From positions 62,001 through 126,000 of the forward strand of contig NZ_CXPG01000012.1 of assembly GCF_001403735.1 (NCBI RefSeq): a stretch of 64,000 nucleotides of DNA, read 5' to 3'. Positions 17,893 to 27,708 of the stretch are shown here, one piece after another. The stretch comes from Jannaschia rubra (GTDB lineage: Bacteria > Pseudomonadota > Alphaproteobacteria > Rhodobacterales > Rhodobacteraceae). How positions within the stretch are numbered: position 1 is the stretch's first letter; every line of letters starts with the position of its first letter. The position numbers and the translations under genes are program-made. The notes below the pieces were generated by a model. The model was not told where the DNA came from, ran no database searches, and saw only the letters and a program-made list of their open reading frames with translations.

Positions 17893-18639
17893 TCATGCAA
17901 GGCCCCGCGCCGCGTCCATCAGCCGCCGCATCTCGGCCATGGCGTCGGGCAGGCCGCGGAACACCGCCTCGCCGATCAGGAAATGCCCGATGTTCAGCTC
18001 GACCGCCTGCGGGATGGCGGCCAGCGGCCCCACGCTGTCGTAGGTGATGCCGTGGCCCAGATGCACCTCCAGCCCCAGTCCGTCGGCCAGCGCCGCCGCG
18101 ACCTTCAGGCGCGACAGCTCCTCCTCGGCGACGGCGCCCCGCCCCTCGGCCACCGCGTCGCAATATCGCCCGGTGTGCAACTCGACCACCGCCGCGCCCA
18201 CCGTCGCCGCCGCCTCGACCTGCAGCGGATCGGGCGCCACGAACAGCGACACGCGCGCGCCCATCCGAGCCAGCGGCGCGATGTAGTCGGCCAGCCGCAC
18301 CGCGTCGCCCGCCACGTCCAGCCCGCCCTCGGTCGTCCGCTCCTCGCGCCGCTCGGGCACCAGGCAGACGGCATGGGGCCGGACCTCGGTGGCGATGCGC
18401 GCCATCTCGGTCGTCGCGGCCATCTCGAAGTTCAGCGGGATGGCCACTGCCTTGCGGATGGCGGCCATGTCCGCGTCGCGGATATGGCGGCGATCCTCGC
18501 GCAGGTGGGCGGTGATGCCGTCGGCGCCCGTCGCCTCGGCCATCCGGGCGGCGCGGACGGGGTCGGGGTTGTCGCCGCCCCGCGCGTTGCGGATCGTGGC
18601 GACGTGGTCGATGTTGATGCCCAGCCTAAGCCTGTCCAT
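17893..18639 (-). CDS. pdxJ: Pyridoxine 5'-phosphate synthase
   Basis: 248 aa. Condenses 1-deoxyxylulose 5-phosphate with 3-amino-2-oxopropyl phosphate to pyridoxine 5'-phosphate. Signatures: [18 protein letters not shown] at the N-terminus, [44 protein letters not shown] and [19 protein letters not shown] carries the catalytic His. The ATG overlaps the DUF2062 gene by 14 bases. Provides the cofactor used by TauR and the MalY-type enzyme elsewhere in this window. Confidence 0.97.
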   Translation of the reverse strand: MDRLRLGINIDHVATIRNARGGDNPDPVRAARMAEATGADGITAHLREDRRHIRDADMAAIRKAVAIPLNFEMAATTEMARIATEVRPHAVCLVPERREERTTEGGLDVAGDAVRLADYIAPLARMGARVSLFVAPDPLQVEAAATVGAAVVELHTGRYCDAVAEGRGAVAEEELSRLKVAAALADGLGLEVHLGHGITYDSVGPLAAIPQAVELNIGHFLIGEAVFRGLPDAMAEMRRLMDAARGLA

Positions 18640-19297
18640 GTCCCTGCTCCTTCGCCCTCGTCTCCGCCGCCCGTTCTGCGGCCTTGCGCCGGATGTCGTC
18701 CAGCTTCTTCTTCAGTACCCTGCGCCGCCGCTTCTGATACGCCTCGATCAGCGGCAGGCAGAGCGTATAGGCCGCCATGCCCGTGACGATGCCGGGAAAG
18801 ATGCCGCCGACGAGCCACGGCAGGAACACGTCGTTCCAGAAGATCGCCGTCGCCGTCCAGTCAACGGGCGCACCCGAAAGGCTGTTCCAGCTGTTCCAGA
18901 ACAGGTCCTTGCCCGCCCGCAGGAACTTGCCGAAGATGTTCTCGTCCACCGCGCCGCGCATTTCGGTACCCAGCATCCAGTGGCCGAGGTTCAGCGACAC
19001 GACCGCGATGGGCACATAAGTCAGCGGATTGCCGAAGAACGTGCCCAGCAGCGCCGCCATCACATTGCCGCGCAGCACGAAGGCGAGCCCGGCGGCGACG
19101 AAGAAATGCAGCCCGTAGAAGGGTGTGAAGGTCGTGAACACGCCCGCCAGGATGCCGCGACTGATCTTGCGGGGGGTGTCGGGCAGGCGCCGCAGCCGGT
19201 GCTTGACATAGACGGCGGCGCGGCCCCAGCCGCCCTTGGGCCAGACCGCCTGATAGGCCATCTGCCAGAAGGGCAACCTGTCGCGCCGCTTGAACAT
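18626..19297 (-). CDS. DUF2062 domain membrane protein
   Basis: 223 aa. The core DUF2062 region has [44 protein letters not shown] and then [15 protein letters not shown], with two to three hydrophobic segments. A third membrane stretch is [24 protein letters not shown]. The C-terminus is highly basic ([13 protein letters not shown]). Found next to pdxJ in Rhodobacteraceae. Function unknown. Overlaps pdxJ by 14 bases and follows the rsh gene by 15 bases. Confidence 0.85.
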   Translation of the reverse strand: MFKRRDRLPFWQMAYQAVWPKGGWGRAAVYVKHRLRRLPDTPRKISRGILAGVFTTFTPFYGLHFFVAAGLAFVLRGNVMAALLGTFFGNPLTYVPIAVVSLNLGHWMLGTEMRGAVDENIFGKFLRAGKDLFWNSWNSLSGAPVDWTATAIFWNDVFLPWLVGGIFPGIVTGMAAYTLCLPLIEAYQKRRRRVLKKKLDDIRRKAAERAAETRAKEQGHGQA

Positions 19298-19312
19298 CGC
19301 GCCCCTTCCCGG

Positions 19313-21460
19313 TCAGGCCGTGCGCGCCACGGGCGGCGCGTGGCCCTCCCCGCCGTCGCGGTGACGCAGGATCTGCGCGACGTCGTCGTCGGCATCGACC
19401 GTCATGACCAGCCCGTGCAGGTGATCGCTGTCGCGAACGTCCACGTCGATCAGCACGCGGAAGAAGTCGGGCTTGCGGTCGATGAACCGCAGGTCCGAGA
19501 TATTGGCGTTCTGCTCCGCGATCAGGGTGCAGATGCGCCCCAGCACCCCCGGCGCGTTCGAGATCGTCAGGTCCAGCGTCACCGCGTTGCGGGCCGCGTG
19601 ATGGCCCGGCGTCCAGCGCAGGTCGATCCAGCGGTCGGTCTGGTCCTCGAATTCGGCCAGGCGGGGGCAATCGATGGCGTGGACGACGACCCCGTGGCCG
19701 CGGTTGGTGATGCCCAGGATCCGCTCGCCCGGCACCGGCTGGCAACAGGGCGCGCGGTCGTAGTGCGCCTTGGGGTCCAGCCCCACGATGGCCCGCTCGG
19801 GCGACACGTCGGGCGCGGGCGGTGCCTGCGCGATTTCGGGATAGAGCGTGGCAACTACCACCCGCGCGCTGATCTCCGACGCGCCGATGGCCGCCAGCAG
19901 ATCCTCGTCCGTCTCGTAGCCAAGGGCCTTGGCCGCCGTCTCCAGCGCCTTGTCGGTCGCCCGCTTGCCCATCTGCGCGAAGGCCGCGCGCGCCAGTTCC
20001 CGCCCCAGACGCCCATGGCCCAGCCGCCGTTCCGCCTTCAGCGCGCGGCGGATGGCGGACTTGGCGCGTCCCGTGGTGGCGATGTCGATCCAGCTCGCCT
20101 GCGGCGTCTGCGCCTCGGCGGTGACGATATCGACCGACTGCCCGTTCCGCAGCCGCGTCCACAGCGGCACGCGCATCCCGTCGACCTTGGCGGCCACGGT
20201 CCGGTGCCCGATCCGGGTGTGGATGGCATAGGCGAAATCGATGGGCGTCGCCCCCTTGGGCAGCTTGATCACGTCGCCCTTGGGCGTGAAGCAGAACACC
20301 TGGTCGGTGTACATCTCGAGCTTCACCGCCTCCAGGAATTCGGCGTGGTCCGCGGCCTCGTCGAAGCGTTCGGTCATCGACCGCAGCCATTCCGCCGGGT
20401 CGACGGCAAAGCGGTTCTCGGCCCGCACCCCGTCGCGATACGACCAATGCGCGGCGACGCCACGCTCCGCGACCTCATGCATCTCGCGCGTGCGGATCTG
20501 CACCTCGACGCGCTTTCCGTCGCGCCCCGACACCGTGGTGTGGATCGACCGGTATCCGTTCGACTTGGGCTGGCTGATGTAGTCCTTGAACCGCCCCGGC
20601 ACCGACCGCCAGCGCTGGTGGATCACCCCCAGCGCGCGATAGCAGTCGGCCTCCGTCTCGACGATGATGCGGAACCCGTAGATGTCTGACAGGCGGGAGA
20701 ACCCGATCTCCTTCTCCTCCATCTTGCGCCAGATGCTGAAGGGGCGCTTGGCGCGGCCCACGACGCTCGCCTCGATCCCGGCCTTCTCCAGCTCGATCTC
20801 GATATCGTCGGTGATGCGCCGGATGACGTCGCCCGACTCGCGTTGCAGCGTGACGAAGCGGCGCAGGATGGAGTTGCGCGCCTCGGGGTTCAGCACCGCG
20901 AAGGCCAGGTCCTCCAGCTCCTCCCGCATCCACTGCATCCCCATGCGCCCGGCCAGCGGCGCATAGATCTCCATCGTCTCATGCGCCTTCTGCGCCTGCT
21001 TGTGCGGCACCATGTGGCGGATGGTCCGCATGTTGTGCAGCCGGTCCGTCAGCTTGACCAGGATGACCCGCAGGTCCTTGGACATCGCCATGAACAGCTT
21101 GCGGAAGTTCTCGGCCTGCTTCGTCTCGGAGGAGGTGAGTTCCAGGTTGGTCAGCTTGGTGACGCCGTCCACCATCTCGGCGATCTCATGGCCGAAGCGG
21201 CGCTCGATCTCGGCATAGGTGGACCGCGTGTCCTCGATCGTGTCGTGCAGCAGCGCGGTCACGATGGTCGCATCGTCCAGCCGCTGCTCGGTCAGCAGGC
21301 CGGCGACCTCGACCGGATGACTGAAATACGATTCGCCCGACCGGCGCACCTGCCCCTCGTGCATCTCGGCACCGTAGGCATAGGCGTCGCGGATCAGGTC
21401 GGCGTCTGTTCGGGGATTGTAGGCGCGCACCAGCGCGATCAGGTCCTCGACCTCGATCAT
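19313..21460 (-). CDS. rsh: Bifunctional (p)ppGpp synthetase/hydrolase (Rsh, RelA/SpoT homologue)
   Basis: 715 aa with all four domains: HD hydrolase (YFSHPVEVAGLL, then ALLHDTIEDTRSTY), synthetase (RAKRPFSIWRKMEEKE, YRSIHTTVSGRDGKRVEVQIRT split over a few residues), TGS (FTPKGDVIKLPKGATPIDFAYAIHT) and a C-terminal ACT domain. The HD motif with HDTIED argues for an active hydrolase, so it is the single long RSH of alphaproteobacteria. Makes and degrades the stringent-response alarmone. Sits just downstream of rpoZ, the conventional rpoZ-spoT order. Confidence 0.96.
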   Translation of the reverse strand: MIEVEDLIALVRAYNPRTDADLIRDAYAYGAEMHEGQVRRSGESYFSHPVEVAGLLTEQRLDDATIVTALLHDTIEDTRSTYAEIERRFGHEIAEMVDGVTKLTNLELTSSETKQAENFRKLFMAMSKDLRVILVKLTDRLHNMRTIRHMVPHKQAQKAHETMEIYAPLAGRMGMQWMREELEDLAFAVLNPEARNSILRRFVTLQRESGDVIRRITDDIEIELEKAGIEASVVGRAKRPFSIWRKMEEKEIGFSRLSDIYGFRIIVETEADCYRALGVIHQRWRSVPGRFKDYISQPKSNGYRSIHTTVSGRDGKRVEVQIRTREMHEVAERGVAAHWSYRDGVRAENRFAVDPAEWLRSMTERFDEAADHAEFLEAVKLEMYTDQVFCFTPKGDVIKLPKGATPIDFAYAIHTRIGHRTVAAKVDGMRVPLWTRLRNGQSVDIVTAEAQTPQASWIDIATTGRAKSAIRRALKAERRLGHGRLGRELARAAFAQMGKRATDKALETAAKALGYETDEDLLAAIGASEISARVVVATLYPEIAQAPPAPDVSPERAIVGLDPKAHYDRAPCCQPVPGERILGITNRGHGVVVHAIDCPRLAEFEDQTDRWIDLRWTPGHHAARNAVTLDLTISNAPGVLGRICTLIAEQNANISDLRFIDRKPDFFRVLIDVDVRDSDHLHGLVMTVDADDDVAQILRHRDGGEGHAPPVARTA

Positions 21461-21482
21461 GTCGGGCGCGCCTTTCCTCGGA

Positions 21483-21836
21483 TCAGGGCTGGCCTTGCGC
21501 CTCCATCAGCGCACGCAGCAGTTTTTCCTCCGACATGTCGTCCTGCGTCGGCATGTCCTTCTCGACGCCCATAAGCAGGGCCATCGAGTCCTCCTCCGGC
21601 TCGTCCACCTCGATCTGGGTCTGGTTCGACTCGATCAGGCGTTCGCGCAGGGCCTCGGCCGACTGCGTCTCCTCCGCGATCTCGCGCAGGGCGACGACGG
21701 GGTTCTTGTCGTTGTCGCGGTCGACGGTCACCGGGCTGCCGGTCGCGATCTCACGCGCGCGGTGCGCGGCGAGCATCACCAGCTCGAACCGGTTGGGAAC
21801 CTTGTCGACGCAATCTTCGACTGTCACGCGGGCCAT
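21483..21836 (-). CDS. rpoZ: RNA polymerase subunit omega
   Basis: 117 aa. N-terminal [29 protein letters not shown] is the omega signature. The C-terminal acidic tail of about 60 residues ([23 protein letters not shown]) is longer than in E. coli omega (91 aa), which is usual in this family. ATG at 21836 is the start; longer upstream readings run through unrelated sequence. Helps assemble RNA polymerase and forms part of the ppGpp site, matching its place before rsh and in the same window as dksA. Confidence 0.95.
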   Translation of the reverse strand: MARVTVEDCVDKVPNRFELVMLAAHRAREIATGSPVTVDRDNDKNPVVALREIAEETQSAEALRERLIESNQTQIEVDEPEEDSMALLMGVEKDMPTQDDMSEEKLLRALMEAQGQP

Positions 21837-21871
21837 GAGTCGCACCTCTGTCAGGGGTCGGAGAGGCGTAT

Positions 21872-22459
21872 CTACGCGCGCGTTTTTCCATTGACAACCC
21901 CGTGTTTGCCCCGAACGGGAACGCAGCCCCTGCGCGCCGCGACCGGCAGGGCCCGCGCCATCGCCCGGACCGTCCGCCCGGTCAGCGGATGCCGCCAGTC
22001 CGGCGCGACCTCGACCAGCGGCAGCAGGACGAAGGCCCGGTCCTGCATCCTCGGGTGCGGAAGGACCAATCCCTCCGGCGCGATGCGCGCCTGCGCTGCC
22101 GGCGCCAGATCCATCCAGTTCCGCACCAATGCCACGTCGGGCCGGACCAGCCCCCCCGACGCCAGCAGGTCGAGGTCCAGCACCCGTGCGCCCCACCGTG
22201 CCCGTCGCACGCGCCCCGCCCGCGCCTCGATCCCGTGCAGCGCCTCCAGCAATGCGCTCGGCGCCATCGGGCACCACAAGACCACGGCCGCGTTGGCGAA
22301 ATCCGGTCCCGCGCCGGGTGGCCAGGCCGGCGTGCGCCAGATCCGCGACCTCCGCACGACGCGTCCCGGCAACTCGGCACAGGCGCGCGTCAGCCGACGG
22401 GCATTCGCCGCGAAGGACACGCCCGAATTCGCGCCCAGCGCGACGAGGTGTAGCGTCAT
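21872..22459 (-). CDS. folK: 2-amino-4-hydroxy-6-hydroxymethyldihydropteridine diphosphokinase
   Basis: 195 aa. HPPK transfers pyrophosphate from ATP to 6-hydroxymethyl-7,8-dihydropterin in folate synthesis. N-terminal LVALGANSG, the substrate loop ending [35 protein letters not shown] and then [19 protein letters not shown] match the family. The D-L-D motif binds Mg. No dihydropteroate synthase is adjacent. It reads away from the NYN gene, with 116 bases between their starts. Confidence 0.93.
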   Translation of the reverse strand: MTLHLVALGANSGVSFAANARRLTRACAELPGRVVRRSRIWRTPAWPPGAGPDFANAAVVLWCPMAPSALLEALHGIEARAGRVRRARWGARVLDLDLLASGGLVRPDVALVRNWMDLAPAAQARIAPEGLVLPHPRMQDRAFVLLPLVEVAPDWRHPLTGRTVRAMARALPVAARRGCVPVRGKHGVVNGKTRA

Positions 22460-22575
22460 TGCGGGCCCGGATATTGTTGCGCCATGATGAATTCCATATA
22501 TGTGTCATTTGCCAAGCAGAAGCCGCCCGTGATCCTGCCTCTCGCGGAGCGCGCCGGTCCAAGGGAATTTGACAT

Positions 22576-23178
22576 ATGTTCTATCGCGACGAGCGTCTTG
22601 CGCTCTTTATCGACGGCGCCAACCTCTACGCCGCCGCCCGCGCCCTGTCGTTTGACATCGACTACAAGCTGCTGCGTCAGGAGTTCGTCCGGCGCGGCAA
22701 GTTGCTGCGTGCGTTCTATTACACCGCCCTTCTCGACACCGAGGAATATTCGCCCATCCGGCCGCTGGTGGATTGGCTGCAGTACAACGGCTTCACCATG
22801 GTCACGAAGCCCGCGAGGGAGTTCACCGACAGTCAGGGCCGCCGCAAGATCAAGGGCAACATGGACATCGACCTCGCGGTTCACGCGATGGAGACCGCCG
22901 CCCACGTCGATCACATCGTGCTGTTCACCGGTGACGGCGACTATCGCCCGCTCGTCGAGGCGTTGCAGCGTCAGGGCGTGCGCGTCTCGGTCTGCTCGAC
23001 CATCCGCAGCCAGCCGCCGATGATCGCCGACGACCTGCGCCGCCAGGCCGACAACTTCATCGAACTGGACGAATTGCGCGACGTCATCGGCCGCCCGCCC
23101 CGCGAACGCAACGAGGACCGCACCGGCTATACCGTGCCGCCGTCGTCCGTCGACCAGGGCGCGCCCTCGCGCGACTGA
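22576..23178 (+). CDS. NYN domain (LabA/DUF88-like) protein
   Basis: 200 aa. PIN-like NYN nuclease fold: [20 protein letters not shown] at the N-terminus carries the first catalytic Asp, [16 protein letters not shown] the second, and [20 protein letters not shown] the third and fourth. Family members are metal-dependent RNases or regulatory proteins; LabA in cyanobacteria affects circadian output. C-terminus is a short basic tail. Conserved opposite folK in many Rhodobacteraceae. The target RNA is unknown. Confidence 0.88.
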   Translation: MFYRDERLALFIDGANLYAAARALSFDIDYKLLRQEFVRRGKLLRAFYYTALLDTEEYSPIRPLVDWLQYNGFTMVTKPAREFTDSQGRRKIKGNMDIDLAVHAMETAAHVDHIVLFTGDGDYRPLVEALQRQGVRVSVCSTIRSQPPMIADDLRRQADNFIELDELRDVIGRPPRERNEDRTGYTVPPSSVDQGAPSRD

Positions 23179-23183
23179 CCCGC

Positions 23184-23807
23184 TCAGGGGCGGGGCGGCC
23201 GCGCCCGGAACGACGGCAGCCGCCAGCCATAGCGGATCGACCCGCCCCGCAGCAGGAACGTCACCCCGGTGCAGGCCGCCAGCGGAACCAGGCCGGGCGC
23301 CACAGCCTCGCGTGCAACGATCGCCGCCCCCGCACCCGCCAGCGCGGCGGTGACGTAAAGCTCCCCCTGCTTCAGGACCAGCGGCACCTCGCCCACCACG
23401 ACGTCGCGCAGCAGGCCGCCGAAGCAGCCCGTGACCACCCCCATCACCACCTGCACCCAGACCGGATGCCCCGACGCGGCGGCCACGGCCACGCCCGCGG
23501 CGACCGCGACCGACAGGGCCACGGCGTCCAGCCAGATGATGACCGCCATCCGCGACGCCAGCAGGTAATGCGTGAAGAACACCGCGATGGCCGCCCCCGC
23601 GGCGACCGCCACCGGCAGGGGGTCGGCCACCCAGAACACCGGCGTCCGCCCCAGCAGCAGGTCGCGCACGGTCCCGCCGCCCACCGCCGTCAGGCAGGCC
23701 ACGAAGATGAACCCGATGGGGTCGAGCTGCGCCCGCGCCGCCACCAGCGCGCCCGTGACCGCGAAGACCAGCGCCGCGCCCAGGTCGAACCCGGCGCCGA
23801 AAGTCAC
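23184..23807 (-). CDS. TRIC cation channel family protein (UPF0126)
   Basis: 207 aa from GTG at 23807, which overlaps the rnhA stop by four bases (GTGA). Seven hydrophobic segments. Two repeats carry the family glycine motifs: [21 protein letters not shown] and [23 protein letters not shown]. The R-D pair in each repeat is conserved. Prokaryotic TRIC proteins form trimeric K+-permeable channels. ATG further upstream would run through rnhA, so GTG is preferred. Confidence 0.9.
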   Translation of the reverse strand: MTFGAGFDLGAALVFAVTGALVAARAQLDPIGFIFVACLTAVGGGTVRDLLLGRTPVFWVADPLPVAVAAGAAIAVFFTHYLLASRMAVIIWLDAVALSVAVAAGVAVAAASGHPVWVQVVMGVVTGCFGGLLRDVVVGEVPLVLKQGELYVTAALAGAGAAIVAREAVAPGLVPLAACTGVTFLLRGGSIRYGWRLPSFRARPPRP

Positions 23808-24262
23808 TTTCCCGTGCCCTTGAACGGCGCCATGCCTGCGCGGGCCAACTCGTCCGCGCGTTCGTTCTTGGGGTGGCCCGCATGGCCCTTGACCCATTTC
23901 CACGTCACCGAATGGCGCGCCTGCGCGGCGTCGAGCCGCTTCCACAGGTCCTCGTTCTTCACCGGCTTTCGCGTGGAGGTCTTCCAGCCGTTGCGCTTCC
24001 ACCCGTGCAGCCAGGCGGTGATGCCGCCCTTCACATAGGCGCTGTCTGTCACGACGGTCAGGGTGGAGGGCCGCTCCAGCGCCTCCAGCGCGTTGATCGC
24101 GGCCAGAAGCTCCATGCGGTTGTTCGTCGTGTCGGCCTCTCCGCCCTTCAGCTCCCGCTCCCGCAGGACGGCGCCGTCCTTCGACGCGACCAGCAGCGCG
24201 CCCCAGCCCCCCGGCCCCGGGTTGCCGGAACAGGCGCCGTCGGTATAGGCGACAAGCTCCAT
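23804..24262 (-). CDS. rnhA: Ribonuclease HI
   Basis: 152 aa. The four carboxylates are present: Asp8 in [17 protein letters not shown], Glu51 in [16 protein letters not shown], Asp73 in [13 protein letters not shown], and the late Asp in NERADELAR. The basic protrusion [20 protein letters not shown] is intact. Removes RNA from RNA-DNA hybrids. Start ATG at 24262 shares its last base with the DUF3429 stop. Confidence 0.96.
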   Translation of the reverse strand: MELVAYTDGACSGNPGPGGWGALLVASKDGAVLRERELKGGEADTTNNRMELLAAINALEALERPSTLTVVTDSAYVKGGITAWLHGWKRNGWKTSTRKPVKNEDLWKRLDAAQARHSVTWKWVKGHAGHPKNERADELARAGMAPFKGTGK

Positions 24263-24717
24263 CAGAAGGCCACGGGAACCAGACAGGCCACGACACCCGC
24301 CGTCAGGATCAGCCGCAGCTTCATCCACCAGGCGGGCGCCAGCCCCTGCCGCCAGAACAGCCAGTCGAGGCCCAGCAGCCCCACGAACCCCGCCATGAGC
24401 GCGATGGCCGCCGACACCGGCCCCCCGCCCACCATGAAGAACGCCCAGAGCGCGGGCAGCACCGACAGGGCATAGCCCGTCGTCTCGACCGGGCCTTCGG
24501 CGCGTGTGGCAAAGCCCCAGAGCACCCCCGACATGAAGGCAAGGATCACGCTGCCGTAGAATAGGCCCACATATGGCCCCACGAATCGCGGCCCCACCGT
24601 CGCCATGGTCAGCGCCTGCGCCCCCTCCGACCACATCGTGACCACGCCCCAGGCGAAGGGCAGAAGGCCGGCAAGACCGAGGATCAGGGCGGAGAAGGGG
24701 ATGCGCGGCTGGAACAT
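24262..24717 (-). CDS. DUF3429 domain membrane protein
   Basis: 151 aa with four or five hydrophobic segments. [23 protein letters not shown] at the N-terminus, [21 protein letters not shown] in the centre and [27 protein letters not shown] at the C-terminus are typical of DUF3429. The motif Y-G-x-x-I-L-x-F-x-S-G-V-x-W-G is the most conserved. No function known. It follows the LysE gene remnant by 50 bases and overlaps rnhA by one. Confidence 0.85.
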   Translation of the reverse strand: MFQPRIPFSALILGLAGLLPFAWGVVTMWSEGAQALTMATVGPRFVGPYVGLFYGSVILAFMSGVLWGFATRAEGPVETTGYALSVLPALWAFFMVGGGPVSAAIALMAGFVGLLGLDWLFWRQGLAPAWWMKLRLILTAGVVACLVPVAF

Positions 24718-24767
24718 GGCCGCCAGATGCCACGACGCCCCGCCGCGGGGAACCCGAAAGTTGCCCC

Positions 24768-25381
24768 TCAGGCGCGTTCCAGCGCCAGCCGTCCCGCCAG
24801 CGCCGCGAAGACCGCCGCGAACCCGCGGTTGAGCCAGGCCATCGCCCGCTCGCTCGCCAGCAGGCGGTCGCGGAACAGCCCCGCGAACAGGCCGTAACGA
24901 CGAAGACGGCGAAGGTCATGGCCATGAACACCGCGCCCAGCGCCGCCATCTCGGTCGTGGCCGTCGCCGGATCGCCCGAGAGGAACGGCGGCAGCAGCGC
25001 CAGGAAAAAGATCGACAGCTTGGGATTCAGCACGTTGATGAGCGTCCCGCACCAGCCCACGCGGACCAGCGACCCCGTTCCCCGGTCCGCCCGCACGGCC
25101 AGGGCGCCGGTCTGGCGCAGCGCGCCCCACGCCATCCAGAGCAGATAGGCCACACCCGCGAACCGCACGATGTTGAACAGCAGCGCCGACGCATGGAGCA
25201 CCGCCGCCACGCCCAGGATCGCGGCCAGAAGCGCCGGCACGATGCCGAAGGTGCAGCCGAGCGCCGCGGCCAGTGCCGCCCGCCTTCCGCGGCCGAGCCC
25301 CATGGCCAGCGTATAGACGACCCCGGTGCCCGGCGCGATGACGACGACGAAGGCCGTCAGAAGGAACTGGAGCGTGATCAT
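24768..25381 (-). pseudogene. LysE/RhtB family amino acid exporter, frameshifted
   Basis: A LysE-type translocator split by a one-base deletion at about 24894-24898. From ATG 25381 the frame reads [20 protein letters not shown], membrane segments, and [20 protein letters not shown], ending in MTFAVFVV. The remaining family C-terminus, [20 protein letters not shown] to LALERA, continues in a different frame down to 24768. Joined, the product would be about 204 residues, the normal length. Restoring one base between the GTC-GT and TAC codons would repair it. Either a recent natural mutation or a sequencing error. Two CtrA boxes lie just upstream. Confidence 0.85.
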
Positions 25382-25441
25382 GCCCCGCAGTCTGCCCGCA
25401 TCCGCCCCATCCGGCAAGCACGGAAACGCGGCCAATTTCCG

Positions 25442-25471
25442 TTAAAATACCGTTAATTAACAATCACTTAA
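25442..25471. promoter_or_regulatory. Two tandem CtrA-type boxes upstream of the LysE gene
   Basis: TTAA at 25442 and 25453 are separated by AATACCG (seven bases). Immediately after, TTAA at 25457 and 25468 are separated by CAATCAC (seven bases). Both match TTAA-N7-TTAA exactly and abut each other across TTAATTAA. They lie 61-90 bases upstream of the LysE start, where a promoter would be. The local sequence is AT-rich in a GC-rich genome. Confidence 0.55.
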
Positions 25472-25509
25472 AAGACCGCGCGAGAAAACCCAACCCCTTG
25501 ACCCCCTTG

Positions 25510-25549
25510 CCTGAATCGCCCGATTGCCAGTTGGCAATCGCGGCTCAGG
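25510..25549 (-). terminator. Large dyad at the ispH stop, possible terminator
   Basis: CGATTGCCA (25521-25529) and TGGCAATCG (25532-25540) form a perfect 9-bp inverted repeat with two bases between. Outside it CCTGA (25510-25514) pairs with TCAGG (25545-25549), which includes the ispH stop. No T-run follows on the minus strand, so factor-independent termination is uncertain. Confidence 0.45.
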
Positions 25550-26495
25550 CGGGTTGCCGCAACACGCGAGGAACCTTGAACTCGACGTTCTCCTCGGCCG
25601 TAACCACCATCTCGACCGTCACGTCATAGCGGTCGCGGAAGGCGTCCACGACCTCATCGATCAGCACTTCGGGCGCGCTCGCCCCCGCGGTGATGCCGAC
25701 CGACCGGATGCCGTCCAGCGCGCGCCAGTCGATGTCGTCCGCCCGCTGCACGAGCTGCGCATAGGCGCACCCCGCCCGCGCCCCGACCTCGACCAGACGG
25801 CGGGAGTTCGACGAATTGGGCGCCCCGACCACCAGGATCGCGTCGCAGTCGGGCGCCATCGCCTTCACCGCCTCCTGCCGGTTGGTGGTGGCATAGCAGA
25901 TGTCTTCCTTGTGCGGCCCGACGATGGCCGGGAACCGCGCCTTCAGCGCCGCGACGATGTCGGCGGTGTCGTCCACCGACAGCGTGGTCTGGGTGATGAA
26001 GGCCAGGCGCTCGGGGTCGCGCGGCATGAGGTCGGCCACGCCGTCGGCCGTCTCGACCAGCAGCACCTCGCCCGGCGGAAGCTGGCCCATGGTGCCGATG
26101 GTCTCGGGATGGCCGGCATGGCCGATCATCACCATCTGCAACCCGTTCTCGTGGTGCCGCGCCGCCTCGATGTGGACCTTGCTCACCAGCGGGCAGGTCG
26201 CGTCGACATAGATCATCTCGCGCGCCGCGGCTTCCGCCGGAACGGCGCGGGGCACGCCGTGGGCCGAGAAGATCACCGGGCGGTCCGGCGGACATTCGTC
26301 CAGCTCCTCGACGAAAACGGCGCCCTTGTCGCGCAATCCGTCCACGACGAAGCGGTTGTGCACGATCTCATGGCGCACATAGACAGGCCCGCCCCATTTC
26401 TCGATCGCCATCTCGACGATCTTGATGGCGCGGTCCACGCCCGCGCAGAACCCGCGCGGCGCGGCCAGATAGAGGGTCAGGGGCGGCCTGGTCAT
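25545..26495 (-). CDS. ispH: 4-hydroxy-3-methylbut-2-enyl diphosphate reductase
   Basis: 316 aa. Last enzyme of the MEP isoprenoid pathway, a [4Fe-4S] reductase. The three cluster cysteines are in [21 protein letters not shown] and [13 protein letters not shown]. Conserved His in [10 protein letters not shown] and in GHAGHPE, and the substrate-binding [11 protein letters not shown], are also present. The ATG at 26495 has a GAAGGAGAA-type site just upstream. Likely a short transcript ending at the dyad downstream. Confidence 0.97.
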   Translation of the reverse strand: MTRPPLTLYLAAPRGFCAGVDRAIKIVEMAIEKWGGPVYVRHEIVHNRFVVDGLRDKGAVFVEELDECPPDRPVIFSAHGVPRAVPAEAAAREMIYVDATCPLVSKVHIEAARHHENGLQMVMIGHAGHPETIGTMGQLPPGEVLLVETADGVADLMPRDPERLAFITQTTLSVDDTADIVAALKARFPAIVGPHKEDICYATTNRQEAVKAMAPDCDAILVVGAPNSSNSRRLVEVGARAGCAYAQLVQRADDIDWRALDGIRSVGITAGASAPEVLIDEVVDAFRDRYDVTVEMVVTAEENVEFKVPRVLRQPA

Positions 26496-26555
26496 CGAAG
26501 TTCTCCTTCACGGCACCGACCTAGGGACACAGGCCCCCCGCGTCCAGTGCGGGTC

Positions 26556-26792
26556 TCACCGGCGCCAGTGCGTCGGTACGATGGCCAGCGCGCCGACCGA
26601 TGCGAGGATGGCGTTCAGCCCCGGCGCACGGAACCCCAGCCCGAACATCAGCGTGACGAAATAGAACACGAAGGCCCCGCCCACGCAGATTACGATGCTC
26701 TGGACATAGCCGTTGCGGGTGAAGCCCATCCGCTCCGACGCGACGCCGACGATGCCCGCGATCACGACCGTTCCGATCAGGGTGGGAAACAT
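26556..26792 (-). CDS. Small three-segment membrane protein, function unknown
   Basis: 78 aa. Hydrophobic segments are LIGTVVIAGIVGVA, SIVICVGGAFVFYFVTLMF and ILASVGALAIV. The G-rich first segment followed by a short polar loop resembles transglycosylase-associated (GlsB/YeaQ) small membrane proteins, but the match is weak and the last part lacks their usual G-x-x-G pattern. It follows fmt by a single base and precedes ispH, so it is probably cotranscribed with the fmt-def group. Coding is supported by reading direction, spacing and composition. Confidence 0.6.
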   Translation of the reverse strand: MFPTLIGTVVIAGIVGVASERMGFTRNGYVQSIVICVGGAFVFYFVTLMFGLGFRAPGLNAILASVGALAIVPTHWRR

Positions 26793-26793
26793 C

Positions 26794-27708
26794 TCAGCCC
26801 TCCAGGGGGTCGCCGGGCGCCAGACGCGCGCCGTTGCGGAAATCCGCCCCGCTTATGGCACCCTTCCCGGCCGGTTGCACCTCCATGAGGTCCACCGCGC
26901 CGTTGCCCGCCGCCACGACCAGCCCCGGCCGGTCCAGCACCGTGCCCGGCGTCCCCTCCCCCTCCGTCGCGCGCGCGCGCAGCAGCTTGATCCGCGCGCC
27001 GTCGCGTTCGATCCAGGCGCCGGGAAAGGGCGAAAGGCCGTTGATGTGGCGCGCCAGCGTCTCCGCGCCCCAGGTCAGGTCGGCGCGCGCCTCGGCCTTG
27101 TCGATCTTGGCGGCATGGGTGACGCCCTCGGCGGACTGCGACACGGGCGACAGGCGGTCGATCTGCGCGACGGCCCGCACGGCCAGCCGCGCACCCATCT
27201 GCGACAGGCGGTCGTGCAGGTCCCCCGTGGTGTCGGTCGGCCCGATGGCCGTCTCGTCGCGCAAAAGCACGGGGCCGGTATCCAGCCCCGCCTCCATCGC
27301 CATGATGCAGACGCCGGTGCGCGCGTCGCCGGCCATGATCGCCCGGTGGATCGGCGCCGCCCCGCGCCATCGCGGCAGGAGCGAGGCGTGGACGTTGATG
27401 CAGCCGTGGACCGGCGCGTCCAGCACCGCCTGCGGCAGGATCAGGCCATAGGCCACGACCACGGCGATCTCGGCGCCGAGGTCGGCGAAGGCCGCCTGTT
27501 CGTCGGGCCGCTTCAGCGTTGCGGGCGTCCGCACCGTCAGGCCCAGCGCCTCGGCCCGCGCCTGCACCGGCGACAGGCGGTCCTTCTTGCCGCGCCCCGC
27601 CGGGCGGGGCGGCTGGGAATAGACGGCGACGATCTCGTGCCCGGCCAGGGCCAGCGCGTCCAGGACCGGCACCGCGAAATCGGGCGTCCCCATGAAGATC
27701 ACGCGCAT
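26794..27708 (-). CDS. fmt: Methionyl-tRNA formyltransferase
   Basis: 304 aa. Formylates initiator Met-tRNA. N-terminal Rossmann part [19 protein letters not shown], then [40 protein letters not shown] with the catalytic Asn and His and the [12 protein letters not shown] loop. The Asp of the catalytic triad is in [14 protein letters not shown]. The C-terminal OB-like domain starts near [17 protein letters not shown]. Ten bases overlap the upstream deformylase-like gene, a classic def-fmt pairing. Confidence 0.97.
   Translation of the reverse strand: MRVIFMGTPDFAVPVLDALALAGHEIVAVYSQPPRPAGRGKKDRLSPVQARAEALGLTVRTPATLKRPDEQAAFADLGAEIAVVVAYGLILPQAVLDAPVHGCINVHASLLPRWRGAAPIHRAIMAGDARTGVCIMAMEAGLDTGPVLLRDETAIGPTDTTGDLHDRLSQMGARLAVRAVAQIDRLSPVSQSAEGVTHAAKIDKAEARADLTWGAETLARHINGLSPFPGAWIERDGARIKLLRARATEGEGTPGTVLDRPGLVVAAGNGAVDLMEVQPAGKGAISGADFRNGARLAPGDPLEG

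Noticed and set aside
23804-25435. 543-codon open frame joining LysE N-terminus to RNase HI
   Set aside because: It crosses the DUF3429 gene in a wrong frame. The LysE C-terminus is found intact in another frame, so this is a frameshift effect and not a fusion protein.
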